This document shows positions 1 to 6,862 of a stretch of DNA of 64,000 bases, piece after piece; within the stretch, counting starts at the first letter, position 1, and each line of letters starts with the position of its first letter. Made by a program: the position numbers and the translations under genes. The stretch is from Candidatus Pelagisphaera phototrophica (GTDB lineage: Bacteria; Verrucomicrobiota; Verrucomicrobiia; Opitutales; Opitutaceae). The stretch covers positions 2,914,001 to 2,978,000 of the forward strand of contig NZ_CP076039.1 in the NCBI RefSeq assembly GCF_014529625.1, given 5' to 3'. Under the pieces are notes generated by a model. That model was given only the letters and a program-made list of their open reading frames with translations. It had not been told where the DNA came from and did no database searches.

Positions 1-935
1 ATGGCGGCTTCACCCATGGCATGACGCACGGCGATCCGGAACGCGGTGGCAGGCATGGTGATGAAGGGTTGAAGATCGGGCGCGAAGGGATGGCTCCGAT
101 AACGGATTTTATCGACAAGGCTACTGAAGCAGAGAAACCGTTCCTCGTTTGGTATGCGCCTTTCCTTCCCCACACGCCGCACAACCCGCCGGAGCGTTTG
201 CTGAAAAAGTATCGAAAGCCCGGTCGGGCCGAGGATGTCGCCAAGTACTTTGCCATGTGCGACTGGTTCGACGAAACTTGCGGCGAATTGCTCGGGTACT
301 TAGACGAGAAATCGCTTACTCAAAATACAATGGTCATTTATATTTGCGACAACGGCTGGGCGGCAAAAAGTACAAACGCTGCGGACCCGGATCAGGCCGT
401 GTGGAAGGGATTCGCCCTTCGCTCGAAAGGTTCGCCTTACGAAAATGGTATCCGCACGCCCATTATGCTCTCTTGGCCAGGCCGGGTGGAGCCGTCTCGC
501 TCACCTCAATTAGCGCATGCGATAGACCTCTTCCCTACGATAGCCGCTGCCGCAGGTCTGAAAGCCCCTGCCAATCTGCCTGGAGTTAACTTGCTCGATG
601 AGGCGGCGAGAAAGAAACGCAAGACCGTTTTCGGAGTCACAAACTCGATTCATAACATGACGCTCGGCAAGCCCAATGAGACGCTACAATACCTCTGGTG
701 CGTGGAGGGTGCTTGGAAACTTATGCTTCGTTATTCCGGCGAAGACACCACGAGATACAAAAATGTGCATATCTGGGATACCGCACCGGTTCGACTTTTC
801 AACCTAGTGGATGACCCATATGCTAACGATGATCTTGCTTCATCGTACCCGGGAGTCGTGGAACGATTGAAAAAGAGGATCGAGAACTGGCACGATGTGG
901 ACAGCCATTTAAGGGAATCGTTATCGGAACGCTAG
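1..935 (+). CDS. Sulfatase, C-terminal part (gene runs off the left edge)
   Basis: The reading frame is open from base 3 to the TAG at 933-935, so the 5' part, including the catalytic Cys/formylglycine motif, lies outside the window. The visible 310 residues begin in a block containing HGDPERGGRHGD and KIGREG, seen in type I sulfatases, followed by PFLPHTPHNPP (substrate-pocket region), the metal-binding-region DNGW, and SPYENGIRTPIMLSWPG near residue 145. The C-terminal part ends with the usual LFNLVDDPYANDDLA block. The family hydrolyses sulfate esters, probably of sulfated polysaccharide, in the periplasm; the substrate cannot be read. It is the first of eleven sulfatase loci here. The Met at base 21 is internal, not the start. 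Confidence 0.9.
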   Translation, partial: GGFTHGMTHGDPERGGRHGDEGLKIGREGMAPITDFIDKATEAEKPFLVWYAPFLPHTPHNPPERLLKKYRKPGRAEDVAKYFAMCDWFDETCGELLGYLDEKSLTQNTMVIYICDNGWAAKSTNAADPDQAVWKGFALRSKGSPYENGIRTPIMLSWPGRVEPSRSPQLAHAIDLFPTIAAAAGLKAPANLPGVNLLDEAARKKRKTVFGVTNSIHNMTLGKPNETLQYLWCVEGAWKLMLRYSGEDTTRYKNVHIWDTAPVRLFNLVDDPYANDDLASSYPGVVERLKKRIENWHDVDSHLRESLSER

Positions 936-1093
936 TTTTGTAATTTAAATTTAGATACAAACGAAAATAAAAGGTAGACAGGAAACGTCTGGAGCACTGA
1001 TGAAACCGAGGAGAATCGTGAGGGTTGGGTGACGAAGCGAACAATGTTAAAAACGCCCCCAACCCAATTGAGGGTTTTAGTTTGAGTAAGTGC

Positions 1094-1528
1094 TCACATC
1101 GGCTTGCCGATGACTAGGTAGACGACGATGATCAGTCCGACCAGCGGGATCTCGTTAAACCAGCGCAATGCGGTCGAGGACCACGACAACGCTTCCCGCT
1201 CGGCTTTCTTAACCATGCGGAACGTCCAGTGATTGTAGCCAATGAACAGCACGACGAGAAAAGTCTTCGCATGCAGCCAGCCCTGACCTGAAAAGTAGCC
1301 CATGGAAATTCCAATCCAAACGCCCGAAAGGATGGCGAGTACCGACATGACGTTGCCGAACATGAAAAGCTTTCGGGCCATGATATAGAGCCGCTCCACG
1401 CCTTGGCCGGCGGCCTTGCCCTCTACGAGATGCACCAGAATGCGTGGAAGGTAAAAGAGGCTGACCATCCAGGCCATGACCATGACCAAGTGAATCGTTT
1501 TCGTCCAAAGATAGAGATGTCCCGACAT
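1094..1528 (-). CDS. hemJ: HemJ-type protoporphyrinogen IX oxidase (UPF0093)
   Basis: This 144-residue protein has the compact four-helix membrane layout of the HemJ family. It opens with YLWTKTIHLVMVMAWMVSLFYLPRI, in which the conserved His and the W...YLPR segment are visible, and later has RKLF and the GWLHAKTFLV block. Full family members are about 140-200 residues, so it is complete. HemJ oxidises protoporphyrinogen IX to protoporphyrin IX in haem biosynthesis at the inner membrane. It is transcribed alone, convergent with the sulfatase on its left and divergent from the ThuA-like gene on its right. A functional link to the second FAD oxidase at 55922 (HemY-like fold) is possible but not shown. 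Confidence 0.85.
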   Translation of the reverse strand: MSGHLYLWTKTIHLVMVMAWMVSLFYLPRILVHLVEGKAAGQGVERLYIMARKLFMFGNVMSVLAILSGVWIGISMGYFSGQGWLHAKTFLVVLFIGYNHWTFRMVKKAEREALSWSSTALRWFNEIPLVGLIIVVYLVIGKPM

Positions 1529-2063
1529 AGCGTTTTCGAATTTTAGTATTTACTAATGGCCGCAAACTCAATCCGCAACCCTAGAGACTGCCTAACCTGC
1601 GAATCCCTTTTAGTCCCGCGTTGCTTGCCAAGCGAAGCACGGATCCAACCCACCATACCCGCTCCGGGAACGCGGGATCCATGCGTCGCCGAGATGCTGA
1701 ACGAGCCAATCGTTGTCACTTTCGAACCTGCCCCCAATTTGGACGCCCCATCGCGGACATCACCGGAGAGAACGTCTACGAGACCCACCCTACAGGATTG
1801 ATTGCACTGCAAATACATGGCATAAAAAGGGCCGCGTGAATTCGCAATGGCCTGGAGAAGTCTAAAAATTCGACCACTTGAGTAATAAGGATTTGTTAAA
1901 ACACAGAGTGCAGAACGGATGGATATTAAATACTTATTCCCTCCGAAGCATTCGCGAGTCCGCAAAAAGACCTGACATCCGAACACTTGTACCGGACGAA
2001 GAAACACATTCATTCCCCATAAACAACTCGCCCATCACAAAAACCTCCGTTTTAGTTACCAAT
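1529..2063. other. 535-bp gap, possible repeat-derived sequence
   Basis: No gene is supported here. Overlapping open frames exist on both strands (for example minus 1543-2013), but none has a recognisable domain. Segments around 1620-1800 are GC-rich compared with the AT-rich stretch 1800-2060, and GGATCC occurs on both sides of an inverted CCGGGAACGCGGG-like piece, so part of this gap may be a non-coding dispersed element. That is only a suggestion. Confidence 0.3.
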
Positions 2064-3086
2064 ATGAAGATCCTAAAACGCCTCATTCAATCCCGGAAGA
2101 ACTCCGTTGCCACAGTTGCAGCGATAGCCCTCGCAGCGTTCGCCCTCTTCTCGACTGCCTGCAGCGATTCCGCCAATGAGATGGCTGAATTGGCCGAACC
2201 GACCAAGATCGTTTTCATCTCCGGCGTGCCGAGTCACCCATCCGGTCAGCACGAATTTAGAGCGGGCGTCATTCTGCTCGCCCGAGCGCTTGAGGTGCAG
2301 AGTGGGCTTCCCGTGGAAGTAGCTATCGCTCACCACGGGTGGCCCGAAGACGAATCCATCTTCGACGACGCCAAAGCGATCATAATCTACTCCGACGGAA
2401 ACGCCAGGCACCCCGTTAACGAACACGAAGCCAAGATGGACGAATTGGTCAGCAATGGCGTCGGCCTCATGTGCATGCACTACGGAGTCGAAGTCCCTAA
2501 GGGCGAACAGGGGGAATACTTTAAGAAGTGGATCGGCGGACACTACGAGGCCGCTTACTCCGCAAACCCGCACTGGACGGCGGAAGTCGAACTCAATGCC
2601 GATCACCCCATCAGCCGGGGCGTCCCCGGATTCAGTGCCAATGACGAGTGGTACTACAACATGCGCTGGGCTACGCCGAAAACTGCAGCCGATATCCTAA
2701 CTGGTATTCCCACCCGGGAAAATATCAATCGCTATGTTCATTGGAATCAATTCGCTGAAAAACTTCTCGGCACCAAGCAGACAATGATGTGGGCAGTCGA
2801 ACGACCCGACGGCGGTCGCGGTATCGGCTTCACCGGCGGCCACTGGCACCGCAACTGGGCCATCGATGATTTTCGTAAAGTCGTTCTCAATGCCATCACC
2901 TGGGTGGCCGGCCTAGAGGTCCCTGAGAACGGAGTCTCATCTGAGGCCATCACCGAAGCGCAGCTCAACGAAAACCTCGACGAGAAGAAGGAGATGGTCC
3001 AGGTCGCCTTGCCTTCGGCAGGTGACCTTACTCAACCCGCTGCTAAGCCCGTCCCCTACAAGTGGCCTGGCGTGCCTAAACCTTAA
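2064..3086 (+). CDS. ThuA-like domain lipoprotein
   Basis: The protein is about 340 residues from the ATG at 2064. The frame is open further upstream, but this start gives a normal lipoprotein signal: a basic MKILKRL, a hydrophobic stretch and a lipobox-like FSTACSDS. The mature part matches the ThuA-like (trehalose utilisation) fold: IVFISGVPSHPSGQHEF, then AKAIIIYSDGNARHP, GVGLMCMHYGVEVP, the DHPISRGVPGF block and the late GGHWHRNW with DFRKVVLNAITWVAGL. ThuA-like proteins are class-I glutamine-amidotransferase-like folds often found beside sugar oxidoreductases in PVC bacteria; the reaction is not settled. It probably works in the periplasm on sugar derivatives. No partner gene is adjacent. 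Confidence 0.82.
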   Translation: MKILKRLIQSRKNSVATVAAIALAAFALFSTACSDSANEMAELAEPTKIVFISGVPSHPSGQHEFRAGVILLARALEVQSGLPVEVAIAHHGWPEDESIFDDAKAIIIYSDGNARHPVNEHEAKMDELVSNGVGLMCMHYGVEVPKGEQGEYFKKWIGGHYEAAYSANPHWTAEVELNADHPISRGVPGFSANDEWYYNMRWATPKTAADILTGIPTRENINRYVHWNQFAEKLLGTKQTMMWAVERPDGGRGIGFTGGHWHRNWAIDDFRKVVLNAITWVAGLEVPENGVSSEAITEAQLNENLDEKKEMVQVALPSAGDLTQPAAKPVPYKWPGVPKP

Positions 3087-3156
3087 TCCGAGGTCAAAGG
3101 CCGCAAAACCGAGGGATCGACGGTGCCACTACACTCCCCGCATCAAATCGGACCGA

Positions 3157-3172
3157 TTGAATTTCCTATCAT
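3157..3172 (+). repeat. Dispersed TTGAATTTCNTATCAA motif, copy 1
   Basis: TTGAATTTCCTATCAT occurs in the gap after the ThuA-like gene, directly after a short perfect inverted repeat, AATCGG-A-CCGATT. Its ends are inverted (TTGA/TCAT, TCAA in other copies). It is one of seven copies of the same intergenic motif in the window. Confidence 0.5.
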
Positions 3173-3369
3173 TAAGCAGGATTGATTCATCGTAGTCTCG
3201 AAGGAATAGAAAAACATCAATCTCTGAATGTCACAGCGTCAAAAGCTTTTTCTTATTTAGTTGCAACAAAAACGTAGTGTCTATTTTGCTACGCTGGGTT
3301 ATGAAAGGACTATCAAATGAAAAAAACTTTTGGTTCGGAAAACCCGAGTGAAACCGGACTAAATCGCAT

Positions 3370-4260
3370 TTGAATGAAATAATAACCGCTGAAAGTTTGA
3401 GAGTGAACAAATTTAGTAAAAAGCTTTTTGAATTAACCATGGGTCAATCAGCAGAAGGAGCTGTACGCATGGGAACCATAGTTTTTGCAGTTACAGGATT
3501 CTTCCTTCATCTTACGCTCTGGTTATTGCATACAACAGGGAAGGTAATCATAGTCGGGGATGCGTCTGAATTAGTTCGTTCCCCGCTTTCAACACTATAC
3601 ACCCCATTTTCGATATTGCTAATCTATGAGGTTTATCAGCTCATAAGGGCAATTCCAGAGTCTTTCTCATCGTCGATTGGGAAACAATATGAAGTGGCCA
3701 CGTTACTCGTGGTAAGAGATCTTTTCAAACGACTCGCTGATTTAGAGGCCTCCGAAGGTTGGAAGGTAAGTGAAGATTTAGGATTTTTTTTAATCGAGAG
3801 TGTAACCTTCTTAGCTCTTTTTTATACTTCGCTAAGCTTTTACAGACAGAAAAGCATTGGATCCAAGTTCGAAGGTATTGTGGCTGACGCTAAAATCTTC
3901 ATCGGTACCAAGCGAATGATCGCGAACCTAATGCTTATTGTCTTCGTTATGACTGCAGGTCATGCTTTTTGGGAATGGGTCGTTGAAGTGCAGTCGGGTC
4001 GAGGCTCTGTAAGCAGCACAATATTCTTCTTAGACTTCTTCACCTTTTTGATTCTGGCTGACATTCTTATATTACTGATTTCGTACTGGAGCAATACTGA
4101 TTTTGGAAGTCTGGCTAGAAATACCGGATTTGTCCTATCGACAGTTATAATTCGCGTTGCGATCTCCTTTGAGGGCGTATCAGCAATGATACTTTTTACG
4201 CTCAGTAGTATTTTGGGAATCGCGATTATAAAGATGTTCGCTCCGAGCAAAGCAGTTTAG
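3370..4260 (+). CDS. Multipass membrane protein of unknown function
   Basis: I do not recognise this family. The product has up to 296 residues with about seven hydrophobic segments: near 36-58, 75-95, 128-150, 182-205, 218-240, 252-270 and 272-290. There is a polar cytoplasmic-looking stretch with IGKQYE and VRDLFKRL after the second segment. The start is uncertain: TTG at 3370, GTG at 3403 and ATG at 3439 are all in frame, and none has a clear Shine-Dalgarno. The last gives a product starting just before the first helix. The coding region is AT-rich compared with its left neighbours. It is isolated between two repeat-containing gaps, so it may be an accessory gene. Confidence 0.65.
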   Translation: MNEIITAESLRVNKFSKKLFELTMGQSAEGAVRMGTIVFAVTGFFLHLTLWLLHTTGKVIIVGDASELVRSPLSTLYTPFSILLIYEVYQLIRAIPESFSSSIGKQYEVATLLVVRDLFKRLADLEASEGWKVSEDLGFFLIESVTFLALFYTSLSFYRQKSIGSKFEGIVADAKIFIGTKRMIANLMLIVFVMTAGHAFWEWVVEVQSGRGSVSSTIFFLDFFTFLILADILILLISYWSNTDFGSLARNTGFVLSTVIIRVAISFEGVSAMILFTLSSILGIAIIKMFAPSKAV

Positions 4261-4358
4261 ACGTGAAATCTAATTCTGAATTTTGTACAAATTTCGCCAA
4301 AGGATTATCTAATAGTAGGACCCAAATTGAGTGGTGAAGTAGCAAGTTCGCCCTTTCC

Positions 4359-4755
4359 AGTTTTGGCTCAGATGAAGTAAGGTTAGATGATGGTAAGATG
4401 TTTATCGATGCCACCTACGAAGGCGACCTTTTGGCTGCTGCCAACGTGTCCTATCGCGTTGGGCGCGAACCGTCGACGGCTTTTGGGGAGTCGCTTGGAG
4501 GCCCATGGCGGAAGGTGTCGTAGAAAAACGTCTACCAGTTCTGTCGCTTGCCGATCAGCCTTTTTATTGTACCGGGCGACCCGACATTACGTCTCCTTCC
4601 AGAGGTTTCGCCGCACCCTCCTGGTGAACCGGGCGATGGTGATTACCGTGTGCAGGCATACAATTTTCGGCCGATTTTCTCTGATCCGGAGTGGTAAAAA
4701 GGTTCCCAGTTCCATAAGCCCAAAGAACTGCAGTCTTTTCTGTGGTTAGTTGATG
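4359..4755 (+). pseudogene. Decayed FAD-dependent oxidoreductase (FAD_oxidored, xanthan-lyase-like family)
   Basis: No intact frame exists, but one frame (in register with 4386) reads DDGKMFIDATYEGDLLAAAN followed by VSYRVGREPSTAFGESLGG. This is the signature FIDATYEGDLMAAAGVSYTVGRE block of the PF12831 oxidoreductases. A TAG interrupts it at 4521. After a gap of missing residues the same frame continues with IVPGDPTLRLLPEVSPHPPG and GDGDYRVQAYNFR, the next conserved family block (PGDP...GLLP...GEPG.GD.RVQAYNFR). It stops again at 4695, then a shifted frame gives FHKPKELQSFLW. The order matches the family, with an internal deletion, two stops and a frameshift. The intact family is usually more than 450 residues, so both ends are lost. 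Confidence 0.75.
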
Positions 4756-4833
4756 AATCTCTATTCACTTCACAGCCATCTTTCATCTCGCGGTCCGGGC
4801 CATTCAAATTTTTATCTAAAATGGGGAATCAAG

Positions 4834-4848
4834 TGGATTTCCTATCAA
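4834..4848 (+). repeat. Dispersed TTGAATTTCNTATCAA motif, copy 2 (left end altered)
   Basis: TGGATTTCCTATCAA matches the core ATTTCCTATCAA exactly, with the first bases changed. It lies about 85 bp before a tandem pair of the motif upstream of the rhodopsin gene. Confidence 0.4.
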
Positions 4849-4921
4849 TCAACGCCTCGTTTTGCCACTTGCCAGGGCCAAACGACGTCACCATCCTCCA
4901 CCTAATTTCAGTCACCCAACC

Positions 4922-4965
4922 TTGAATTTCATATCAATAATCGGAACAATTGAATTTCGTATCAA
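4922..4965 (+). repeat. Tandem pair of the TTGAATTTCNTATCAA motif (copies 3 and 4)
   Basis: TTGAATTTCATATCAA at 4922-4937 and TTGAATTTCGTATCAA at 4950-4965 differ only at the central base and start 28 bp apart. The second is preceded by ATCGGAACAA, close to the ATCGGACCGA before copy 1, so the conserved unit may be longer than 16 bp. The pair lies 133-176 bp upstream of the rhodopsin start. It could be an operator (TTGA-N8-TCAA dyad) or one border of the rhodopsin cassette. Confidence 0.5.
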
Positions 4966-5016
4966 AAAAATAACTTGAATCAATCAATGTACGTGGATTG
5001 GATGTTTTAAAATCCC

Positions 5017-5042
5017 TGACACTTGATGACACGTTATGACAC
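5017..5042 (+). promoter_or_regulatory. Three TGACAC iterons at exact 10-bp spacing upstream of the rhodopsin gene
   Basis: TGACAC occurs at 5017, 5027 and 5037, so the three copies sit on one face of the helix. They end 55 bp before the rhodopsin ATG. Direct repeats with a 10-bp period are typical binding sites of OmpR-type response regulators and similar activators. The regulator is not identifiable here, and the role in control by light or nutrients is inference from position. Confidence 0.45.
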
Positions 5043-5097
5043 GCATTACGTGCAAAGGCGTTTCGTATTCCATTCCTAAATCCAATAATCAAACAAA

Positions 5098-5883
5098 ATG
5101 TCTAGTAAAAAAATATCATTCACATTACTCAGCACACTGTTTTTACCAGTGTTTGCTTTTGGCGACGCCCATTCTGCTGGGGATGTTGCTCACAGTGGTT
5201 CACTACACCCGAGTGATTTCGTTGGCGTCAGCTTCTGGCTAGCGACTGCGATCATGCTTGCTGCTACAGTATTTTTCTTTGTCGAACGCGATCGCGTCAA
5301 AGGCAAATGGAAAACTTCCCTCACAGTTGCAGGTCTCGTTACGGGTGTTGCTTTTTGGCACTACCTGTACATGCGTGACGTTTGGGTTGAGACAGGATCT
5401 AGCCCGACTGTTTTCCGCTACATTGATTGGTTAATAACTGTGCCACTGCAAATAGTGGAGTTTTACTTGATTCTCGCCGCTGTGACAGTAGTCGGCGTGC
5501 GGGTCTTCTGGAAGCTCTTGATCGCATCACTGGTGATGCTGATTGGTGGTTACCTAGGTGAAGCTGGTTACGTAAACGCAACACTTGGTTTTGTTGTGGG
5601 TATGGCAGGCTGGCTATACATCATCTATGAAATCTTCAAAGGTGAAGCCTCACAGGTTAATGAAGGTAGCGGTAACGTGGCTTCTCAGAAAGCCTTTAAG
5701 ACCATTCGTCTCATTGTTACCGTTGGTTGGGCTATTTACCCTATCGGTTACTTCCTTGCTTACATGGGCGGAGGCAGTAACGACAGCGAAACATTGAATA
5801 TAGTTTATAACCTTGCTGACTTAGTGAACAAAGCTGCTTTTGGACTCGCAATTTGGGTAGCTGCTACCAGTGACAGTGAATAG
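5098..5883 (+). CDS. Proton-pumping proteorhodopsin, blue-tuned
   Basis: The 261-residue opsin has a cleavable-looking signal (SFTLLSTLFLPVFAFG) and seven helices. Helix C reads RYIDWLITVPLQIVEFYLIL: D110 (Schiff-base counterion/acceptor), T114 and E121 (donor) form the DTE triad of outward proton pumps. Gln118 is at the spectral-tuning position (Leu in green, Gln in blue proteorhodopsin), so blue absorption is predicted. His88 in FWHYLYMRDVW matches the conserved His75. Lys245 in NLADLVNKAAFGL binds retinal. The gene heads a retinal-synthesis cassette (crtE, crtIB, cyclase, blh), as in many marine proteobacteria. No clear Shine-Dalgarno precedes the ATG; the leader is AT-rich. Three TGACAC iterons lie upstream, and a terminator-like hairpin follows inside crtE. 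Confidence 0.97.
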   Translation: MSSKKISFTLLSTLFLPVFAFGDAHSAGDVAHSGSLHPSDFVGVSFWLATAIMLAATVFFFVERDRVKGKWKTSLTVAGLVTGVAFWHYLYMRDVWVETGSSPTVFRYIDWLITVPLQIVEFYLILAAVTVVGVRVFWKLLIASLVMLIGGYLGEAGYVNATLGFVVGMAGWLYIIYEIFKGEASQVNEGSGNVASQKAFKTIRLIVTVGWAIYPIGYFLAYMGGGSNDSETLNIVYNLADLVNKAAFGLAIWVAATSDSE

Positions 5884-5916
5884 TGTGTCGTAAAAATTAC
5901 TAATTTTTACACACTA
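5881..5916 (+). promoter_or_regulatory. Hairpin spanning the rhodopsin stop and crtE start
   Basis: TAGTGTGT-CGT-AAAAATT, loop ACT, then AATTTTTACACACTA pair as a 7-bp and an 8-bp stem separated by a 3-nt bulge. The structure begins at the opsin TAG and ends on the A of the crtE ATG, filling the whole intercistronic space. It could mask the crtE start, protect the 3' end of opsin mRNA, or both. Confidence 0.55.
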
Positions 5917-6824
5917 TGGATTTGAAAGCCTCAGCCCTGGGCCGCCTTGAGGGGCGGCTCAGGGCTTGTTTTTTCAGTGATTCTACACTGGCCGATTTTT
6001 CGGATGATCCATATTTTTGGTCTGGTCAGAACATACGCGGCAAAATTTGTTTAGACCTAGGCGCGGCCTACAAGCTGCCCGAGGACATACTATTAGATAT
6101 AGCTGCCTCGACGCAGTTACTGCATGATGCGAGCCTCATACACGATGACCTCATAGACGAGGATACTGAGCGCAGAGGTTGTGCGGCGATCTGGAAAAAT
6201 TACGGGAAAGCGAAAGCAATTCTGATAGGCGATTTACTCATCTCAAAAGCTTACGATATCGCTACCTATTCGAAGGTATCTGATGCCACCAAGGTGCTTT
6301 GGACTAGTGAGATATCTGTAGCCGTCAATTCCGCGGTATCTGGTGCCGTGGCAGAGCTAGAATTCGATGCCCACAATAAGCAGCTGATATTAGGAAATTA
6401 TTACCGTATGGCGTCTCTTAAAACCGGCGCCCTGTTTGCTTTACCAGCACGCTGTATAGCATTAACTGCTAAACAGCTAGATGACGTGGATCGTCTGAAC
6501 ACAATATTTCTTAACCTAGCAGTGGCTTATCAGATAAAAGACGACCAGAGTGACTTTCTCGGCACTAAATCGGGGCGAGAGTATTCATCGGACCTAAAAA
6601 ATGGTCGCCCCAATTTATACCACATCTTAGCCAACAATGGTATGTCTACCGACAAATGCTTTGATTACATTAATGACTATCAACAGTCCTTAGTTGCAGA
6701 TTCAGTTCAGCTTGCCAATTCATTACCTAAGCAAGTCTGTGTGATACTCAAAGAATTACTCATTCCTTTTATCGAACTCAAACCATTGCCATCGTCTAGT
6801 GGGCTACTGCAGGTCGGTACTTAG
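5916..6824 (+). CDS. crtE: Geranylgeranyl diphosphate synthase (polyprenyl synthetase)
   Basis: This 302-residue trans-prenyltransferase carries both aspartate-rich motifs: HDDLIDEDTERRG near residues 77-89 (first, DDLID) and YQIKDDQSDFLG near 206-217 (second, DDQSD). It makes GGPP, the precursor for phytoene. The ATG at 5916 is the only ordinary start before the conserved region. The first 20 codons, however, contain a terminator-like hairpin, and the residues they encode (KASALGRLEGRLRACFF) look unlike the family. The functional N-terminus may therefore be a recent extension, or translation may start at a non-standard codon. It is followed after 38 bp by the crtI-crtB fusion. Confidence 0.9.
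   Translation: MDLKASALGRLEGRLRACFFSDSTLADFSDDPYFWSGQNIRGKICLDLGAAYKLPEDILLDIAASTQLLHDASLIHDDLIDEDTERRGCAAIWKNYGKAKAILIGDLLISKAYDIATYSKVSDATKVLWTSEISVAVNSAVSGAVAELEFDAHNKQLILGNYYRMASLKTGALFALPARCIALTAKQLDDVDRLNTIFLNLAVAYQIKDDQSDFLGTKSGREYSSDLKNGRPNLYHILANNGMSTDKCFDYINDYQQSLVADSVQLANSLPKQVCVILKELLIPFIELKPLPSSSGLLQVGT
5933..5974 (+). terminator. Strong intrinsic-terminator-like hairpin inside the start of crtE
   Basis: AGCCCTGGGCCGCC (5933-5946), loop TTGAGG, GGCGGCTCAGGGCT (5953-5966) form a 14-bp GC-rich stem with one G-U pair, followed by TGTTTTTT. This is a textbook Rho-independent terminator for the rhodopsin transcript, yet it lies within codons 6-20 of the crtE frame. It would act as an attenuator lowering crt-gene mRNA relative to opsin mRNA. 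Confidence 0.8.
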
Positions 6825-6862
6825 GCAGTAAGTCATAAAGGTTTGATAAGCTCTTTTTTGGC

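Noticed and set aside
1543-2013. 156-codon minus-strand frame before the ThuA-like gene
   Set aside because: No domain, unusual composition; probably non-coding or repeat-derived.
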